A DNA stretch of 64,000 nt from Bacteroidales bacterium. Its GTDB lineage: Bacteria > Bacteroidota > Bacteroidia > Bacteroidales > P3. Made by a program: the position numbers and the translations under genes. The stretch is taken from positions 1 through 64,000 of the forward strand of contig JAEEZY010000015.1 in NCBI GenBank assembly GCA_016292015.1, written 5' to 3'. Within the stretch, counting starts at the first letter, position 1. Each line of letters begins with the position of its first letter. Below the pieces are notes generated by a model that was not told where the DNA came from, ran no database searches, and was given only the letters and a program-made list of their open reading frames with translations. This document shows, in pieces, positions 32,737 through 42,436 of this stretch.

Positions 32737-33510
32737 TCACCAGTCTTTCTCTATCCTCGCACTTTGGGCTTGGACGGCTTTTGCCTGCTGCTCTTTCATG
32801 GTCTTCTTCTCGTTGTTTTCCATAGCCTTCAGCAGTCGCTCGGCGTCTTTCTTCTGTGGTTCGGATGGCTGTTGTTGTTTCTGTTGCTCTTGCTTGTCTT
32901 GTTGCTGCTGGTCTTGCTGTTGCTGCTGGTTTTGATTTTGCTGGTCCTGCTGCTGGTTCTGCTGGTCCTGTTTGTCTTGCTGGTCTTTGTTGTCGCTACC
33001 GCCTCCTCCTCCGCCTTGCTGCTGCGCTTTGGCAAGGAGTTTCTTGGCCAGCGAGAGGTTGTATTTTGTGTCTTTGTTTTTGGGGTCAATCTTTAAGGCT
33101 TCCTGATAGTCGCCGATGGCCTGCTGGAATTCCTGTTGTCCTTGTTCTTGGTTGGCAAGGCCTTTCTGCATGTGGCTGTTGCCGCGGTTGTGGTATGCGT
33201 GGCTTTTGTTTTTGTTGCTTATCTTGGGGTCTTCCAGGGCTGCGCTGTAGTGCTTTATCGCTTCGTCATAATAGGCTTCGTCTTTGGTCTTCTGCGATTT
33301 GCGATACAGCGCATTGCCGAGATTGTAGCGTGAGGTGCTCGATACGGTGTCTTGCGAGAGTGCCTTTCGATAGGATGTCTCTGCGTTGTCGTACTTTTCT
33401 TTCTTGTATTGTTTGTTGCCGCTGCGCAGCAGCTTCCGCGCGCTGCTGTTCTGCGCCTGAAGTGCCAGTGGCATCGCGGCAATCATTATGTAAATCAGAA
33501 GTCGCTTCAT
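32737..33510 (-). CDS. batC: BatC: TPR protein with Gln-rich tail
   Basis: A 257-residue exported protein (MKRLLIYIMIAAMPLALQAQ). Residues 25-165 are TPR repeats (AETSYRKALSQDTVSSTSRY, AIGDYQEALKIDPKNKDTKY). After a Gly run comes a tail of about 50 residues made almost wholly of Gln, Asp and Asn, then a Lys-rich end. BatC is thought to act as a scaffold for BatA/BatB in the cell envelope. Its start overlaps the end of batB by four bases. The Gln tail is encoded by CAG/CAA repeats and may vary in length between strains. Confidence 0.92.
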   Translation of the reverse strand: MKRLLIYIMIAAMPLALQAQNSSARKLLRSGNKQYKKEKYDNAETSYRKALSQDTVSSTSRYNLGNALYRKSQKTKDEAYYDEAIKHYSAALEDPKISNKNKSHAYHNRGNSHMQKGLANQEQGQQEFQQAIGDYQEALKIDPKNKDTKYNLSLAKKLLAKAQQQGGGGGGSDNKDQQDKQDQQNQQQDQQNQNQQQQQDQQQQDKQEQQKQQQPSEPQKKDAERLLKAMENNEKKTMKEQQAKAVQAQSARIEKDW

Positions 33511-34562
33511 TTGCGTTTCAGTATTTTGTCGAGGTTCAGTTTGTGGTTGGTGCGTTCGAATATCAGTATTTCAAGCAACAGGCAGAACAATGCGGCCAGG
33601 AGGGGGTACATATAACGGCTCTCGTATTCGGCAAACATGGCCTTGCCCATGTTGTCTTTCTCGAGGTGGTCGATACGGTTTATGATTTTGTCGATGCCGG
33701 CATTCACGTTGCCTGCGCGAACATACACTCCATCGCCGGCACTGGCTATCTCTTTGAGCGTCTGCTCGTCCATGCGTGTGGTGACGGTGTTCCCCGAACG
33801 GTCGTATTTGAATCCTGTGCGTACTCCGTTTTTGTATCTGGGTATCGGCGCTCCCTCTTCGCTGCCCATGCCTATGGTGCATACTACAATGCCTTCCGAC
33901 AGCGCCTTGGCGGCTGCGGAGCGCGCGTCATCCTCGAAGTTTTCTCCGTCCGAGATGACTATGATGGCTCGTGAATTCTTCTTCACCCATGTCTGGTTCT
34001 CGTCACCGTAGCCGAAGGTCTGCATCGCTTTCTCGATGGCGTCGCCGATGGCTGTGCCTTGTGTGGCTATGAGGTCGCAGCTCACCTGGTCGAGGAACAT
34101 CTTGGTAGCGCTGTAGTCGTTGGTAAGTGGCATCTGGATGAAGCTGGTGCCGGCAAACACAACCAGTGACACGCGGTCACCTCCAAGGCCGTTCAGCAGG
34201 TTGGCAACTATGCGTTTGCTGCGCTCCAGTCGGTTTGGCTGTATGTCCTCTGCCATCATGCTGTTGGAGATATCCAGGCAGATGGCTACGTCGCTGCCTT
34301 TCTGGTCGCCCTGCACCATCTTGCTTCCCACTTGCGGGTTTGCCCAGGTGATGATTAGCAGTGCCAACGCCAGCAGCAGCAGCGTCACCTTGATGACGGG
34401 GCGGGCCTTGGATTGGTCGGGTATCAGTCGCCCGAACATCGGACGGTCGGCAAACAGAAGTAGCTTTTTGCGCTTGCGGTATTCTATCAAAACCCAGAGC
34501 AACGCCAGCACGGGCACCGCTATGAGCAGGTAAAGTATGTCGGGATGTTGGAAGTGTATCAT
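33507..34562 (-). CDS. batB: BatB: membrane-anchored von Willebrand factor A protein
   Basis: A 351-residue protein with two N-terminal helices (YLLIAVPVLALLWVLI and VTLLLLALALLIITWA) and a VWA domain with a MIDAS metal site, CLDISNSMMAED near residue 95, followed by conserved TNDYSATKMFL and ISDGENFEDD. A C-terminal helix (MYPLLAALFCLLLEILIF) gives a third anchor. Part of the bat operon, overlapping batC by four bases. VWA domains bind partner proteins through Mg; here the partners are probably BatA, BatC and the MoxR ATPase. Confidence 0.93.
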   Translation of the reverse strand: MIHFQHPDILYLLIAVPVLALLWVLIEYRKRKKLLLFADRPMFGRLIPDQSKARPVIKVTLLLLALALLIITWANPQVGSKMVQGDQKGSDVAICLDISNSMMAEDIQPNRLERSKRIVANLLNGLGGDRVSLVVFAGTSFIQMPLTNDYSATKMFLDQVSCDLIATQGTAIGDAIEKAMQTFGYGDENQTWVKKNSRAIIVISDGENFEDDARSAAAKALSEGIVVCTIGMGSEEGAPIPRYKNGVRTGFKYDRSGNTVTTRMDEQTLKEIASAGDGVYVRAGNVNAGIDKIINRIDHLEKDNMGKAMFAEYESRYMYPLLAALFCLLLEILIFERTNHKLNLDKILKRK

Positions 34563-34606
34563 TGTAGTTTTTCGATTAAGGTTCTATGTTTCAAATTCAC
34601 ACATCC

Positions 34607-35593
34607 TCACGGTGTGGTTCTGAAATATGCCATTCCGAGCAGCAGTTCCAGTGCGAAGGCTATGACGGCTATCATCAGGAAGGGCATGAACTCGTCCTTG
34701 GTTTGGCGGTATTGGGTCACGTTTATCTTGGTCTTCTCCATGTCGTCTATCTGCGAGAAGATGCTCTTCAGCGTCTTCTTGTCTCTGGCACGGAAATATT
34801 GTCCGTCGTCGGTGGTGGTGGCCATCTGCTCGAGCAGTTTCTCGTCGATTTCGCAGTCAACGTTGTATCTTGTGCCGTCGGGTGCGTGTGCAATGGAGCG
34901 TCCGTTGGTACCCACTCCGATGGTGTATAGGCGTATGCCATACATGGCGGCCATCTCCGCCGCGCTACGCGGGTCGATGCTGCCTTGGTTGTTCACTCCG
35001 TCGGTGAGCAGGATTATAACCTTGCTCTTGGCTTCGCTGTTCTTGATGCGGTTTATGGCTACCGCCAATCCGTCGCCAAGGGCCGTGCCGTCGCGGATGG
35101 TGCCACTCCTGACGGCTCCTAGTTGCGAAAGGAGTATGTGGTGGTCGATGGTTACGGGTACTTGTGTGAACGCTTCTCCGGCGAAAACCACCAATCCGAT
35201 GCGGTCTTCGTTGCGACCGTTGATGAACTCGGCGGCCACGCTCTTCGCGGCTTCAAGACGTGTGGGTTTGAAGTCCTCGGCCATCATGCTGCCGCTCACG
35301 TCAATGGCGAGCACTATGTCTATGCCGTCAACGTTCATCTCTTCGCGGCTCAACTGGCTCTGGGGGCGTGCCAGCGCCACTATTATCGCCATCACGGCCA
35401 CCATCCGCAGCGCGTATGGCAGGTGGCGCAGCCGTTGGCGGAGGGTCTTGTTGAAGCCCTTGAACAACCCGATGTTGGAGAACTGCAGGGCTGCCTTCTG
35501 TTTGCGGTATCTGAATATATACCATGCCACGAGCAGCGGCACCAGTAACAGGAACCACAGAACCCACGGATGTTGGAATGTCAGATTGTGCAT
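34607..35593 (-). CDS. batA: BatA: membrane-anchored von Willebrand factor A protein
   Basis: A 328-residue paralog of BatB. N-terminal helices (LWFLLLVPLLVAWYIF, MVAVMAIIVALARP) lead to a VWA domain with MIDAS AIDVSGSMMAEDFKPTRLEA near residue 84 and LLTDGVNNQGS near 190. A final helix (FLMIAVIAFALELLLGM) closes the protein. It lies 44 bp upstream of batB and 67 bp downstream of the 35661 gene on the same strand. Known family role: aerotolerance and envelope integrity in Bacteroides and other bacteria. Confidence 0.93.
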   Translation of the reverse strand: MHNLTFQHPWVLWFLLLVPLLVAWYIFRYRKQKAALQFSNIGLFKGFNKTLRQRLRHLPYALRMVAVMAIIVALARPQSQLSREEMNVDGIDIVLAIDVSGSMMAEDFKPTRLEAAKSVAAEFINGRNEDRIGLVVFAGEAFTQVPVTIDHHILLSQLGAVRSGTIRDGTALGDGLAVAINRIKNSEAKSKVIILLTDGVNNQGSIDPRSAAEMAAMYGIRLYTIGVGTNGRSIAHAPDGTRYNVDCEIDEKLLEQMATTTDDGQYFRARDKKTLKSIFSQIDDMEKTKINVTQYRQTKDEFMPFLMIAVIAFALELLLGMAYFRTTP

Positions 35594-35660
35594 TGTTACG
35601 AATTGAAAAATTAACTAACTACTACAGTAAACTGATATCTATTAACTAAACTGATGTCTG

Positions 35661-36542
35661 TTAACTATTGTGAACTGACTGTTGGCCGTTGACCGCCTGC
35701 TGCCGGTTTTTCTCGGCGAGTGCATCGACAAACTCAACGGCGTGGCTCATAGCTTGGGTGTGCTCGTTGGGGAGCGGCTCGCCCTTGGCGAACTTCACCA
35801 TGTCGGCAGTGCGCAGCATCTGGCGCAGTTTGCTCTCGCATGTCTCGTCGTAGGCGTGGCTGTCGTGGTAGGCTTCGAGTGTCTCGTCGCTCGTCATGTC
35901 GGTGGAATTGATGTTCCATGCCTCTTCCAGGTAGTTCCGCACGATGTCTGTCAGGTCGGTGTAGTATTCCTTCACCTTGCCGGCCTGCCAGAGCTCCTTG
36001 CGTCGCAGCTCTTCGAGCGATTTCAGCGCCCGCTCGTCGGGGGGTATCACTGGTTCGGGGTGCAGCTCTATTATGGGTTTATGCGCCTTCAGCCGTTTCA
36101 CGACAAACACGATGGCAACTATCAGTGCGACTATGGCCAACCCGAGCAGTATCCAGCGGAATATCTCCCAGAAGGTATATCTCACTTTGATGATGGGCGC
36201 GATGTCTTTTATCTGCACGTTCACCGTATCGACGCCTTCCACGTCGTTAACGACCAGCACCAGCGAGTCTTCTGCTCCGAGCATTATGCTGTGGTCGCCT
36301 TCGTCGAAGCTCGTCAGGGTGGTGTACTGGATGTGCTTGACGGTGTCTTCCCACTGTTTCAACGCGACCACACCGTTCTGGTTCAGCTCTTCGAGTGTGC
36401 GGTAGTTCTCTACTCCGCTGATGCTCAGCGTCACCTGGTCGCCGATGGTGACGTTGTTGGTGTCGAGCTGATAGAGCGCCTGCGCCGAGGTGTACGTCCA
36501 AACCGCCAGGGCGGCTACAAGTAAAAAGATTCTTTTCATCAT
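35661..36542 (-). CDS. bat-operon membrane protein of unknown function
   Basis: About 293 residues from the ATG at 36542 (MMKRIFLLVAALAVWTYTSA, signal peptide); the frame is open further upstream to a GTG overlapping the DUF58 stop. The exported part is a beta domain (TNNVTIGDQVTLSISG). One helix (IFRWILLGLAIVALIVAIVF) near residue 150 is followed by a cytoplasmic helical part with a YYTDLTDIVRNYLEEAWNIN segment. Proteins of this shape occupy the place between DUF58 and batA in Bacteroidota. The function is not known. Confidence 0.85.
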   Translation of the reverse strand: MMKRIFLLVAALAVWTYTSAQALYQLDTNNVTIGDQVTLSISGVENYRTLEELNQNGVVALKQWEDTVKHIQYTTLTSFDEGDHSIMLGAEDSLVLVVNDVEGVDTVNVQIKDIAPIIKVRYTFWEIFRWILLGLAIVALIVAIVFVVKRLKAHKPIIELHPEPVIPPDERALKSLEELRRKELWQAGKVKEYYTDLTDIVRNYLEEAWNINSTDMTSDETLEAYHDSHAYDETCESKLRQMLRTADMVKFAKGEPLPNEHTQAMSHAVEFVDALAEKNRQQAVNGQQSVHNS

Positions 36543-36562
36543 TCGAAATACATAAATCATTA

Positions 36563-37426
36563 TCACCCTCGCATTTTGAACAGTTTCAGCAGTGGCTTCA
36601 CGAAGTCTTCGCCGGTCAGCACCTCGGTGTTGTCGATGCCGTAGCGTTTCATCACCGTCCGCACTCCGTTCTCGTATGCCGAGTAGGTCTTGGCGAACTG
36701 CTCGCGTGTCTCGCGGCTTGAGGTGTCAACCCACAGCGTCGTGGCGCTTTCTGGGTCGTAGAACTTCACAAGTCCCAGGTCGGGCAGCCGTTTCTCCTTC
36801 TCGTCGGCTATGCGTATCGCGACCAGGTCGTGCTTCTCGGCCGCAATCTTCAGCGCCTCGTCGTAGCCTTCGTCATAGAAGTCGCTCAGCAGGAACGCCG
36901 TGCAGCGTTTCTTAATCACGTTGGTGAAGTACTTCAACGCTGTGGTGATGTCGGTGCCGTTGCTTTCGGGGCGGAAGGTGATGAGCTCTCTGATGATGCG
37001 CAGTATGTGGGTGCTGCCTTTCTTGGGCGGGATGAACTTCTCGATGCGGTCGCTGAACATTATCACGCCCACCTTGTCGTTGTTCTGTATGGCCGAGAAG
37101 GCCAGCGTGGCCGCCACTTCGGCCACCAGCTCTTCCTTGAACTGGTGGTGAGTGCCGAATCGGTTGCTGCCGCTCACATCGACCAGCAGCATTACCGTCA
37201 TCTCGCGCTCCTCCTCAAAGACCTTCACATACGGGTGGTTCAGCCTTGCCGTAACGTTCCAGTCGATATCGCGCACATCGTCGCCATACTGGTACTCGCG
37301 CACCTCGCTGAACGCCATTCCGTGACCCTTGAAGGCACTATGGTACTCGCCCGAGAACATCTGCTGCGAGAGGCCTCGCGCCTTGATCTCAATCTTGCGT
37401 ACCTTTTTCAGTATATCTTGATCCAT
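36563..37426 (-). CDS. DUF58 domain protein of the bat operon
   Basis: A 287-residue soluble protein. The DUF58 signature is visible: FSEVREYQYGDDVRDIDWNV near residue 40 and ARLNHPYVKVFEEEREMTV. A VWA-like fold follows with LLVDVSGSNRFGT near residue 80 (a MIDAS variant) and LLSDFYDEGYDEAL near 175. DUF58 proteins are regularly encoded beside MoxR ATPases and VWA proteins and are probably their partners. It sits 62 bp downstream of moxR. Confidence 0.92.
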   Translation of the reverse strand: MDQDILKKVRKIEIKARGLSQQMFSGEYHSAFKGHGMAFSEVREYQYGDDVRDIDWNVTARLNHPYVKVFEEEREMTVMLLVDVSGSNRFGTHHQFKEELVAEVAATLAFSAIQNNDKVGVIMFSDRIEKFIPPKKGSTHILRIIRELITFRPESNGTDITTALKYFTNVIKKRCTAFLLSDFYDEGYDEALKIAAEKHDLVAIRIADEKEKRLPDLGLVKFYDPESATTLWVDTSSRETREQFAKTYSAYENGVRTVMKRYGIDNTEVLTGEDFVKPLLKLFKMRG

Positions 37427-37488
37427 AGCACTTTCTAGTTTCTAGTATGTCTAGTTTATCTAGTTTTACTAGCTCCACTAGTCCTTCA

Positions 37489-38484
37489 TCAAGGCACATC
37501 AACGCGGTTCAATATCTCGTTCACCATCTCTTCGCTGGTGATGTTTTCCGCTTCTGCCTCGTATGTAAGGCCGATACGATGACGCAGCACATCCATTGCC
37601 ACAGCGCGGACATCTTCTGGAATCACATACCCTCTGCGTTTGATGAACGCATACGACCGTGCGGCAAGCGCCAGATTGATGCTTCCACGTGGCGACGCTC
37701 CGTAGCTTATTAGCCCTTTCAGTTTCTCCAAGCCGTACTGCTCGGGATAGCGCGAGGCGAAGATTATATCGGTGATGTAGTTCTCAATCTTCTCGTCCAT
37801 ATAGACGTCGGCCACAACTTGGCGCGCCTTGATGATGTCTTCGGGTTTCAGTATGGGGCGCTGCTTCTCGAACTCGCCGTGGATGCTCTTGTGCAGTATC
37901 TGGCGCTCCTCGTCGCGCTGCGGATAGTTGATGACCACCTTCAGCATGAAACGGTCGACCTGTGCCTCGGGCAGGGGGTAGGTGCCCTCCTGCTCGATGG
38001 GGTTCTGGGTCGCCATCACCAGGAACGGCTCGTCCAGCTTGTAGGTCGCCTCACCTATGGTCACCTGTCTTTCCTGCATAGCCTCCAGCAGTGCGCTCTG
38101 CACCTTCGCCGGAGCACGGTTAATCTCATCCGCTAGGATGAAGTTCGAGAAGATAGGTCCTTTCTTCACCATGAAGTTCTCGTTCTTCTGGCTGTAAATC
38201 AGCGTACCGATCAGGTCGGCCGGCAACAGGTCGGGTGTGAACTGTATGCGGCTGAACTTGGCGTCTATCGCCTGTGCAAGACTTGTGATAGTGAGTGTCT
38301 TGGCCAATCCCGGCACACCTTCGAGCAGAATGTGTCCGTTGCTCAGCAATCCAATCATCATGCTCTCCACCATGTGTTTCTGTCCGATGATGTTTTTGCG
38401 CAGTTCCATGACCAGCGCATCGACAAAGGCACTCTCGCGCTCGATGCGCTCGTTGAGTTCCTGTATGTTCACTGTTTCGTTCAT
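37489..38484 (-). CDS. moxR: MoxR family AAA+ ATPase, first gene of the bat operon
   Basis: A 331-residue AAA+ ATPase. Walker A is GVPGLAKT near residue 58, Walker B is FILADEINRAPAKVQSALLE near residue 116, and sensor 1 is MATQNPIEQEGTYPLPEAQ near 157. The MoxR subclass acts as a chaperone that matures or activates complexes together with VWA proteins. It heads the operon that runs through DUF58, a hypothetical gene and batA-B-C-DE. A TATCTTTG box on the minus strand at 39069-39076 is about 585 bp upstream and lacks a good TTTG box, so the real promoter is uncertain. Confidence 0.93.
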   Translation of the reverse strand: MNETVNIQELNERIERESAFVDALVMELRKNIIGQKHMVESMMIGLLSNGHILLEGVPGLAKTLTITSLAQAIDAKFSRIQFTPDLLPADLIGTLIYSQKNENFMVKKGPIFSNFILADEINRAPAKVQSALLEAMQERQVTIGEATYKLDEPFLVMATQNPIEQEGTYPLPEAQVDRFMLKVVINYPQRDEERQILHKSIHGEFEKQRPILKPEDIIKARQVVADVYMDEKIENYITDIIFASRYPEQYGLEKLKGLISYGASPRGSINLALAARSYAFIKRRGYVIPEDVRAVAMDVLRHRIGLTYEAEAENITSEEMVNEILNRVDVP

Positions 38485-38644
38485 ATTGTATGATGTTTTA
38501 GTTTTGTTCTCCTATGTCTAAATCTTTTTTAGCAATCTTTTTTAGCAATCATTAAACGTTACACACGCTCGTTTATTGTAAAAAGTGTTTTTTTTCTTTC
38601 GTAAATTTTTTTCTTTCGTAAGGTCATTTTCTTTTGTAAAAAGT

Positions 38645-38800
38645 TAACCCTAATCCCACCCCCCCAACCCTAACCAACCCTAACCCCTAACACAAACCTC
38701 AACCCTAACCTCAACCCTAACCTCAACCCTAACCCCAACCCCCAAACCAACCCCCAAATCCAACCCAAACCCAACCCAAACCCAAACCATCATCCCCCCC
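38645..38800. repeat. C-rich telomere-like repeat (CCCTAA type)
   Basis: About 155 bases of AACCCTAACC, AACCTCAACCCTAACCTCA, then AACCCAAACCC units. The unit drifts from CCCTAACC to CCCAAA along the tract. The G-rich complement is on the minus strand and could form quadruplexes upstream of moxR. It is internal to a chromosome segment, so it is not a telomere. Confidence 0.85.
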
Positions 38801-39231
38801 CGTCAACCACATTGACAATACTAGGCCCATACTCGGACATACCTAATATGTAACAAGAAGGTGGTACGAACATGGTACGAACATGATACGTACCATATAC
38901 GGCGTTGATACGTATTTGATACGGAGGTGAAGGAATTTTATTGCTGTCTTTCAGTCTGTTGCAAAAGCTGTCTTTTTCCTTATCGCGTTGGGTGGAATTC
39001 CAAGTATGTCATTCAACCAACTGAACCATATCTCATTGCAAGATTCCACAATCTTCAATTCAACTCTGCAAAGATACGAAAAAAATCTTTTCCGAATGCC
39101 GTCGACATGTTAAATTTTCTTCAAATGTTTCCCTCTTCGACAAAAGATTCTGGCCGTTTTACGATTCATGTAAATAATCCATTTATTTGGAGTTTGTTAC
39201 GTTAAAATATAGACACTTTTTCGTAAAAAGA

Positions 39232-39261
39232 TTTGATAAACAAAAAAAAATAGTATCTTTG
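39232..39261 (+). promoter_or_regulatory. promoter of the beta-propeller gene
   Basis: TTTG (39232-39235) and TATCTTTG (39254-39261) with an 18-base spacer. The leader to the ATG is about 50 bases and AT-rich. Confidence 0.82.
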
Positions 39262-39314
39262 CTACCTATCGTATATATAATGTTTTTGAATAACAAATTA
39301 ATCAATAATAACTT

Positions 39315-42300
39315 ATGAAAAGTAAAGAACTACTTCTTGGGGTTTTTGCAGGTTTGATGGTTTGCTTTTCGGCTGTTGCAGGTGCACAGACAAAGGCCAA
39401 TTACAACGTTTCGAACTTGCAGGAAATCGGTCCCGACAACATCGGCGGTAGGGTTTCAGCCTTGCTGGTCGACGGAGAAACAATCTATGCTGGAACGGCA
39501 CTGGGCGGACTTTACAAGAAAATCGCCAACAACGCCTTTGACAAATGGAACTTTGTACCATGCTATCTGTCCGACGGCAGCCAGCTCACACTCCCCATCA
39601 CCACGATGGTGAAACGCGACAACGGAACCCTGTATATCGGTACCGGTGAGAAAGGTTATGTCAACGGTAACGACACCGCCGCCATGGCCTCGCGCGGTCG
39701 CGGCCTCTGGAAACTGCAGGGCGAAACTTTCACCCAGCTGGTTGACCCCGCCGACAACAGCGATTTCTACTTCATCAATGAGATCGCCATCTATGAGAGC
39801 GGCTCCATCCATCGTCAGTTCGCCGCCACCGAGAACGGCCTCTACACCACCTCCGACGACTGGGCAACCTACACAAAGATTTTCGACGGCGCGGTACGCG
39901 ACCTTGAGGTTGTCCCCACAAGAAAGATGCTCTATTTTACAATTCCCGGCGCAATTTACCGTATCTCGAATGTTGAGAACGAAGCCACTGTGCAGGATCC
40001 CGTTTGCATCACCACCAACGAGCCGCTTTTCGCACAAGCCGGTGGCAATGTGAAGATAGCTGTGGCTCCCTCTGACGCAAGATATTTCTATGCTCTGGTA
40101 TTCAAGGCCAGCGGCGCCTTCGACGGCGTTTACCTTTCACGCGACCAGCAGACTTGGCTGAAACTCAACACCTCGTCGGTCAGGCCTTTCTCAACGCTCC
40201 GCAATGGCGAGAACTGCGGCTCCATAACAGTCGATGCTGTTGACCCCAAGACCATCTATGTCGGCGGCGAGAACATCTGGACGGGACGTGGTTTTATTGA
40301 GAACTCCATCTTCCAGTGGACCAACAATTCCTACAGTGAGGCAACCCTCAACATGGGCGACTATATGTCCTATGTTTACAACAGCCCGATCGCTGTCCAC
40401 TCTGGCATCAAGCAGATTCTGCAGAGCGGTGAATCCTTTTTCATTGCAACCAACGGCGGTGTATATCACAGCACAACCATGAACTATTTTGAGAACATCT
40501 CGTATGGATTGAACACAGTGCCAGTCGTCGATTTCGCGGTGTGCCCCGACGGCTCGCTGATTATGGGCGCCACAGATTTGGCCTCTCCGTTCTTGGCCTC
40601 CCGTTCCGGCTCCAACGATGCCGAGGTTAACCACAGCGCCAATATCATCTTCACAGGTAGTGGTGCTGCTTGTGCTGCCTCCCGCTTCCAGAGAGCTCTT
40701 CCGACAGAGGCTCGCGGATTGATGGTTTCCGCTGAGGACCTGCAGTTTGGCCGTACTTACAAAGACTACAGCGACTACAACCAAACCCAGACTTGGACCA
40801 CCGGTGAGGGCTTTTTCAGCAATGTCCCGGCTATCGGTTACAGCAAACCCTCCCTCGTTTTGTGGGAAACCATGAATAATACCGAGATAAAGGATTCACT
40901 GACCGTACATATAGACACTTTGGGCGTTGTGATTCGTGGTGAGGAGAGAATCCAACTGAACAAAAAGGATTCTATGGATTTCTCTGGTAACATCATTGAC
41001 TCTGTCTTCAACAAGTTGCCGTTCACCATTCAGGCAGGCGACAAGATGGTGTTTTCGCATCCCTCGTTCTTCGGCTATCCGTTTGAATACACTTTCACTG
41101 AGGATTTTGTGCTCACTAACACCAACATGCATATCAAGGTCCGTTCGCCATACCATAGCAGAGCTATTCTTACGGCAAAATACAGATCTGGCGCCAAGAA
41201 CATTATGAGCACTGCACTGATGGCTTGGAATCCGATGGACTTCAGAAGGGTGTGGTCGTCCGAAGAACACGGAATGGGCAACTATAGCGCCTCAATGGAA
41301 TGGGCCAAGCTTTTCATCGTCAACGCTACCGAAGGATATGATATTCGTCACGTCGCTATGTCCCAAAATGGCGATGCAGCTTATGCAGTCGTTTCCGACA
41401 GTGCCAACAACGCATACTTCATCCTCCGCAATAGAGGTTTGAACAGCATTGAAATAAACGATACAAATAACGCTGTAGGTCTGTATTTCAACTACCTCTC
41501 CAACAGTTGTCAAATGATCAAGGACACTCTGATGTTCAACGGCAACAAGTATTTCTCCCGCCCGATTACATCTTTGTGCATCGATCCGCGTGACGGCGAG
41601 GATCGTTTGATTGTCACTTTTGGCGGCGAAGACGATTCCGAGCCGAACGTGATTCTCTTTGACAATGCTGGTCAGGCGAACTATACCGCACAGGCGAAAT
41701 CCGTTGCCAACGCCAAGATACCGGTTTATTCCGCTATGGTTGAATACACTCAGGGCGAAGTCTATGTCGGTACCGAAGACGGTGTCTTTGTGTCTTCTGA
41801 AAGCTCATTCGCCTCTACCCCTGATTGGCAGGTATATGGCGAGTTTAATGGGGTTATAGTGACGGCCATTCGTCAGCAGATAGACACGCTTAAGAGCATC
41901 GCCTTGCTTACCCACAACGGCATCAACGAGGAGAACAATGTCTTCGTGAAGACCAAATATCCTTATGCAATGTATTTCGGAACCTACGGTCGCGGCATAT
42001 TCAGAGACGACAAATATGTTACTGATACCAACAACACGGTTGTAGATCCCGAATTCCTTGGAGTTCCAGAGGTCGTGGCAGCTGGAAAAACCACTGTGTC
42101 AATCTATCCCAATCCTGCAACATCCTACACTACACTTGATATCAACCTCTCGGAGAGCGGCAACACCATCGTGCGTGTCTATGACATGAGTGGTAAGGTT
42201 GTGTCAACCGAGAACCTTGGTCACATCGATGCTGGCAGCTATAAGAAGCAGATCAACTGCCAGAACCTCCGCAAGGGTGTTTATCTGATTAATGTTGTTT

Positions 42301-42341
42301 GCGGCAAAGCCACCACTACTTCCAAACTCGTTGTCAAATAA
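39315..42341 (+). CDS. large T9SS-secreted beta-propeller-like protein
   Basis: A 1008-residue secreted protein with signal peptide MKSKELLLGVFAGLMVCFSA. Residues 30-450 show repeated four-strand blades typical of sialidase/YCF48-like propellers: NIGGRVSALLVDGETIYAGT, YIGTGEKGYVNG, YTTSDDWATYTKIFDG, YLSRDQQTWLKL. A further propeller-like part runs to about 900 (EVYVGTEDGVFVSSE). The C-terminus is a T9SS type A sorting domain (VSIYPNPATSYTTLDINLSE to TSKLVVK). No Asp-box or active-site set is clear, so binding rather than hydrolysis is more likely. It has its own promoter and terminator. Confidence 0.85.
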   Translation: MKSKELLLGVFAGLMVCFSAVAGAQTKANYNVSNLQEIGPDNIGGRVSALLVDGETIYAGTALGGLYKKIANNAFDKWNFVPCYLSDGSQLTLPITTMVKRDNGTLYIGTGEKGYVNGNDTAAMASRGRGLWKLQGETFTQLVDPADNSDFYFINEIAIYESGSIHRQFAATENGLYTTSDDWATYTKIFDGAVRDLEVVPTRKMLYFTIPGAIYRISNVENEATVQDPVCITTNEPLFAQAGGNVKIAVAPSDARYFYALVFKASGAFDGVYLSRDQQTWLKLNTSSVRPFSTLRNGENCGSITVDAVDPKTIYVGGENIWTGRGFIENSIFQWTNNSYSEATLNMGDYMSYVYNSPIAVHSGIKQILQSGESFFIATNGGVYHSTTMNYFENISYGLNTVPVVDFAVCPDGSLIMGATDLASPFLASRSGSNDAEVNHSANIIFTGSGAACAASRFQRALPTEARGLMVSAEDLQFGRTYKDYSDYNQTQTWTTGEGFFSNVPAIGYSKPSLVLWETMNNTEIKDSLTVHIDTLGVVIRGEERIQLNKKDSMDFSGNIIDSVFNKLPFTIQAGDKMVFSHPSFFGYPFEYTFTEDFVLTNTNMHIKVRSPYHSRAILTAKYRSGAKNIMSTALMAWNPMDFRRVWSSEEHGMGNYSASMEWAKLFIVNATEGYDIRHVAMSQNGDAAYAVVSDSANNAYFILRNRGLNSIEINDTNNAVGLYFNYLSNSCQMIKDTLMFNGNKYFSRPITSLCIDPRDGEDRLIVTFGGEDDSEPNVILFDNAGQANYTAQAKSVANAKIPVYSAMVEYTQGEVYVGTEDGVFVSSESSFASTPDWQVYGEFNGVIVTAIRQQIDTLKSIALLTHNGINEENNVFVKTKYPYAMYFGTYGRGIFRDDKYVTDTNNTVVDPEFLGVPEVVAAGKTTVSIYPNPATSYTTLDINLSESGNTIVRVYDMSGKVVSTENLGHIDAGSYKKQINCQNLRKGVYLINVVCGKATTTSKLVVK

Positions 42342-42360
42342 CAATGACTTGATAAGACAA

Positions 42361-42394
42361 AGGGGGTGCGGCTTTCCGACCGACACCCCCTTTT
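42361..42394 (+). terminator. terminator after the beta-propeller gene
   Basis: AGGGGGTG (42361-42368) pairs with CACCCCCT (42384-42391), extended by CGG-like pairs toward the loop, and TTTT follows. About 20 bases after the stop. Confidence 0.82.
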
Positions 42395-42436
42395 ATATTT
42401 AATTGTATCAACCTTTCTAAAGAGTAAATTCGTTAA

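Larger units (their letters stand above)
38485..39314. other. 830-bp gene-free divergent region
   Basis: It separates the bat operon (minus) from the beta-propeller gene (plus). In order it holds three TTTCTTTCGTAA-like words (about 38590-38640), a C-rich telomere-like repeat (38645-38800), two GGTACGAACAT words near 38868, a minus-strand TATCTTTG box (39069-39076) and the plus-strand promoter at 39232-39261. No convincing gene. Confidence 0.6.

Noticed and set aside
34545-35606. 353-codon plus-strand frame opposite batA
   Set aside because: The opposite strand encodes BatA with a clear VWA/MIDAS domain; the frame is a composition artefact.
38645-38800. Telomere-like tract considered as a chromosome or linear plasmid end
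   Set aside because: Normal genes continue on both sides without a break, so it is an internal repeat.
38927-39205. 92-codon plus-strand frame between the bat operon and the propeller gene
   Set aside because: It has no recognisable features, lies in low-complexity DNA and runs over a minus-strand promoter-like box.
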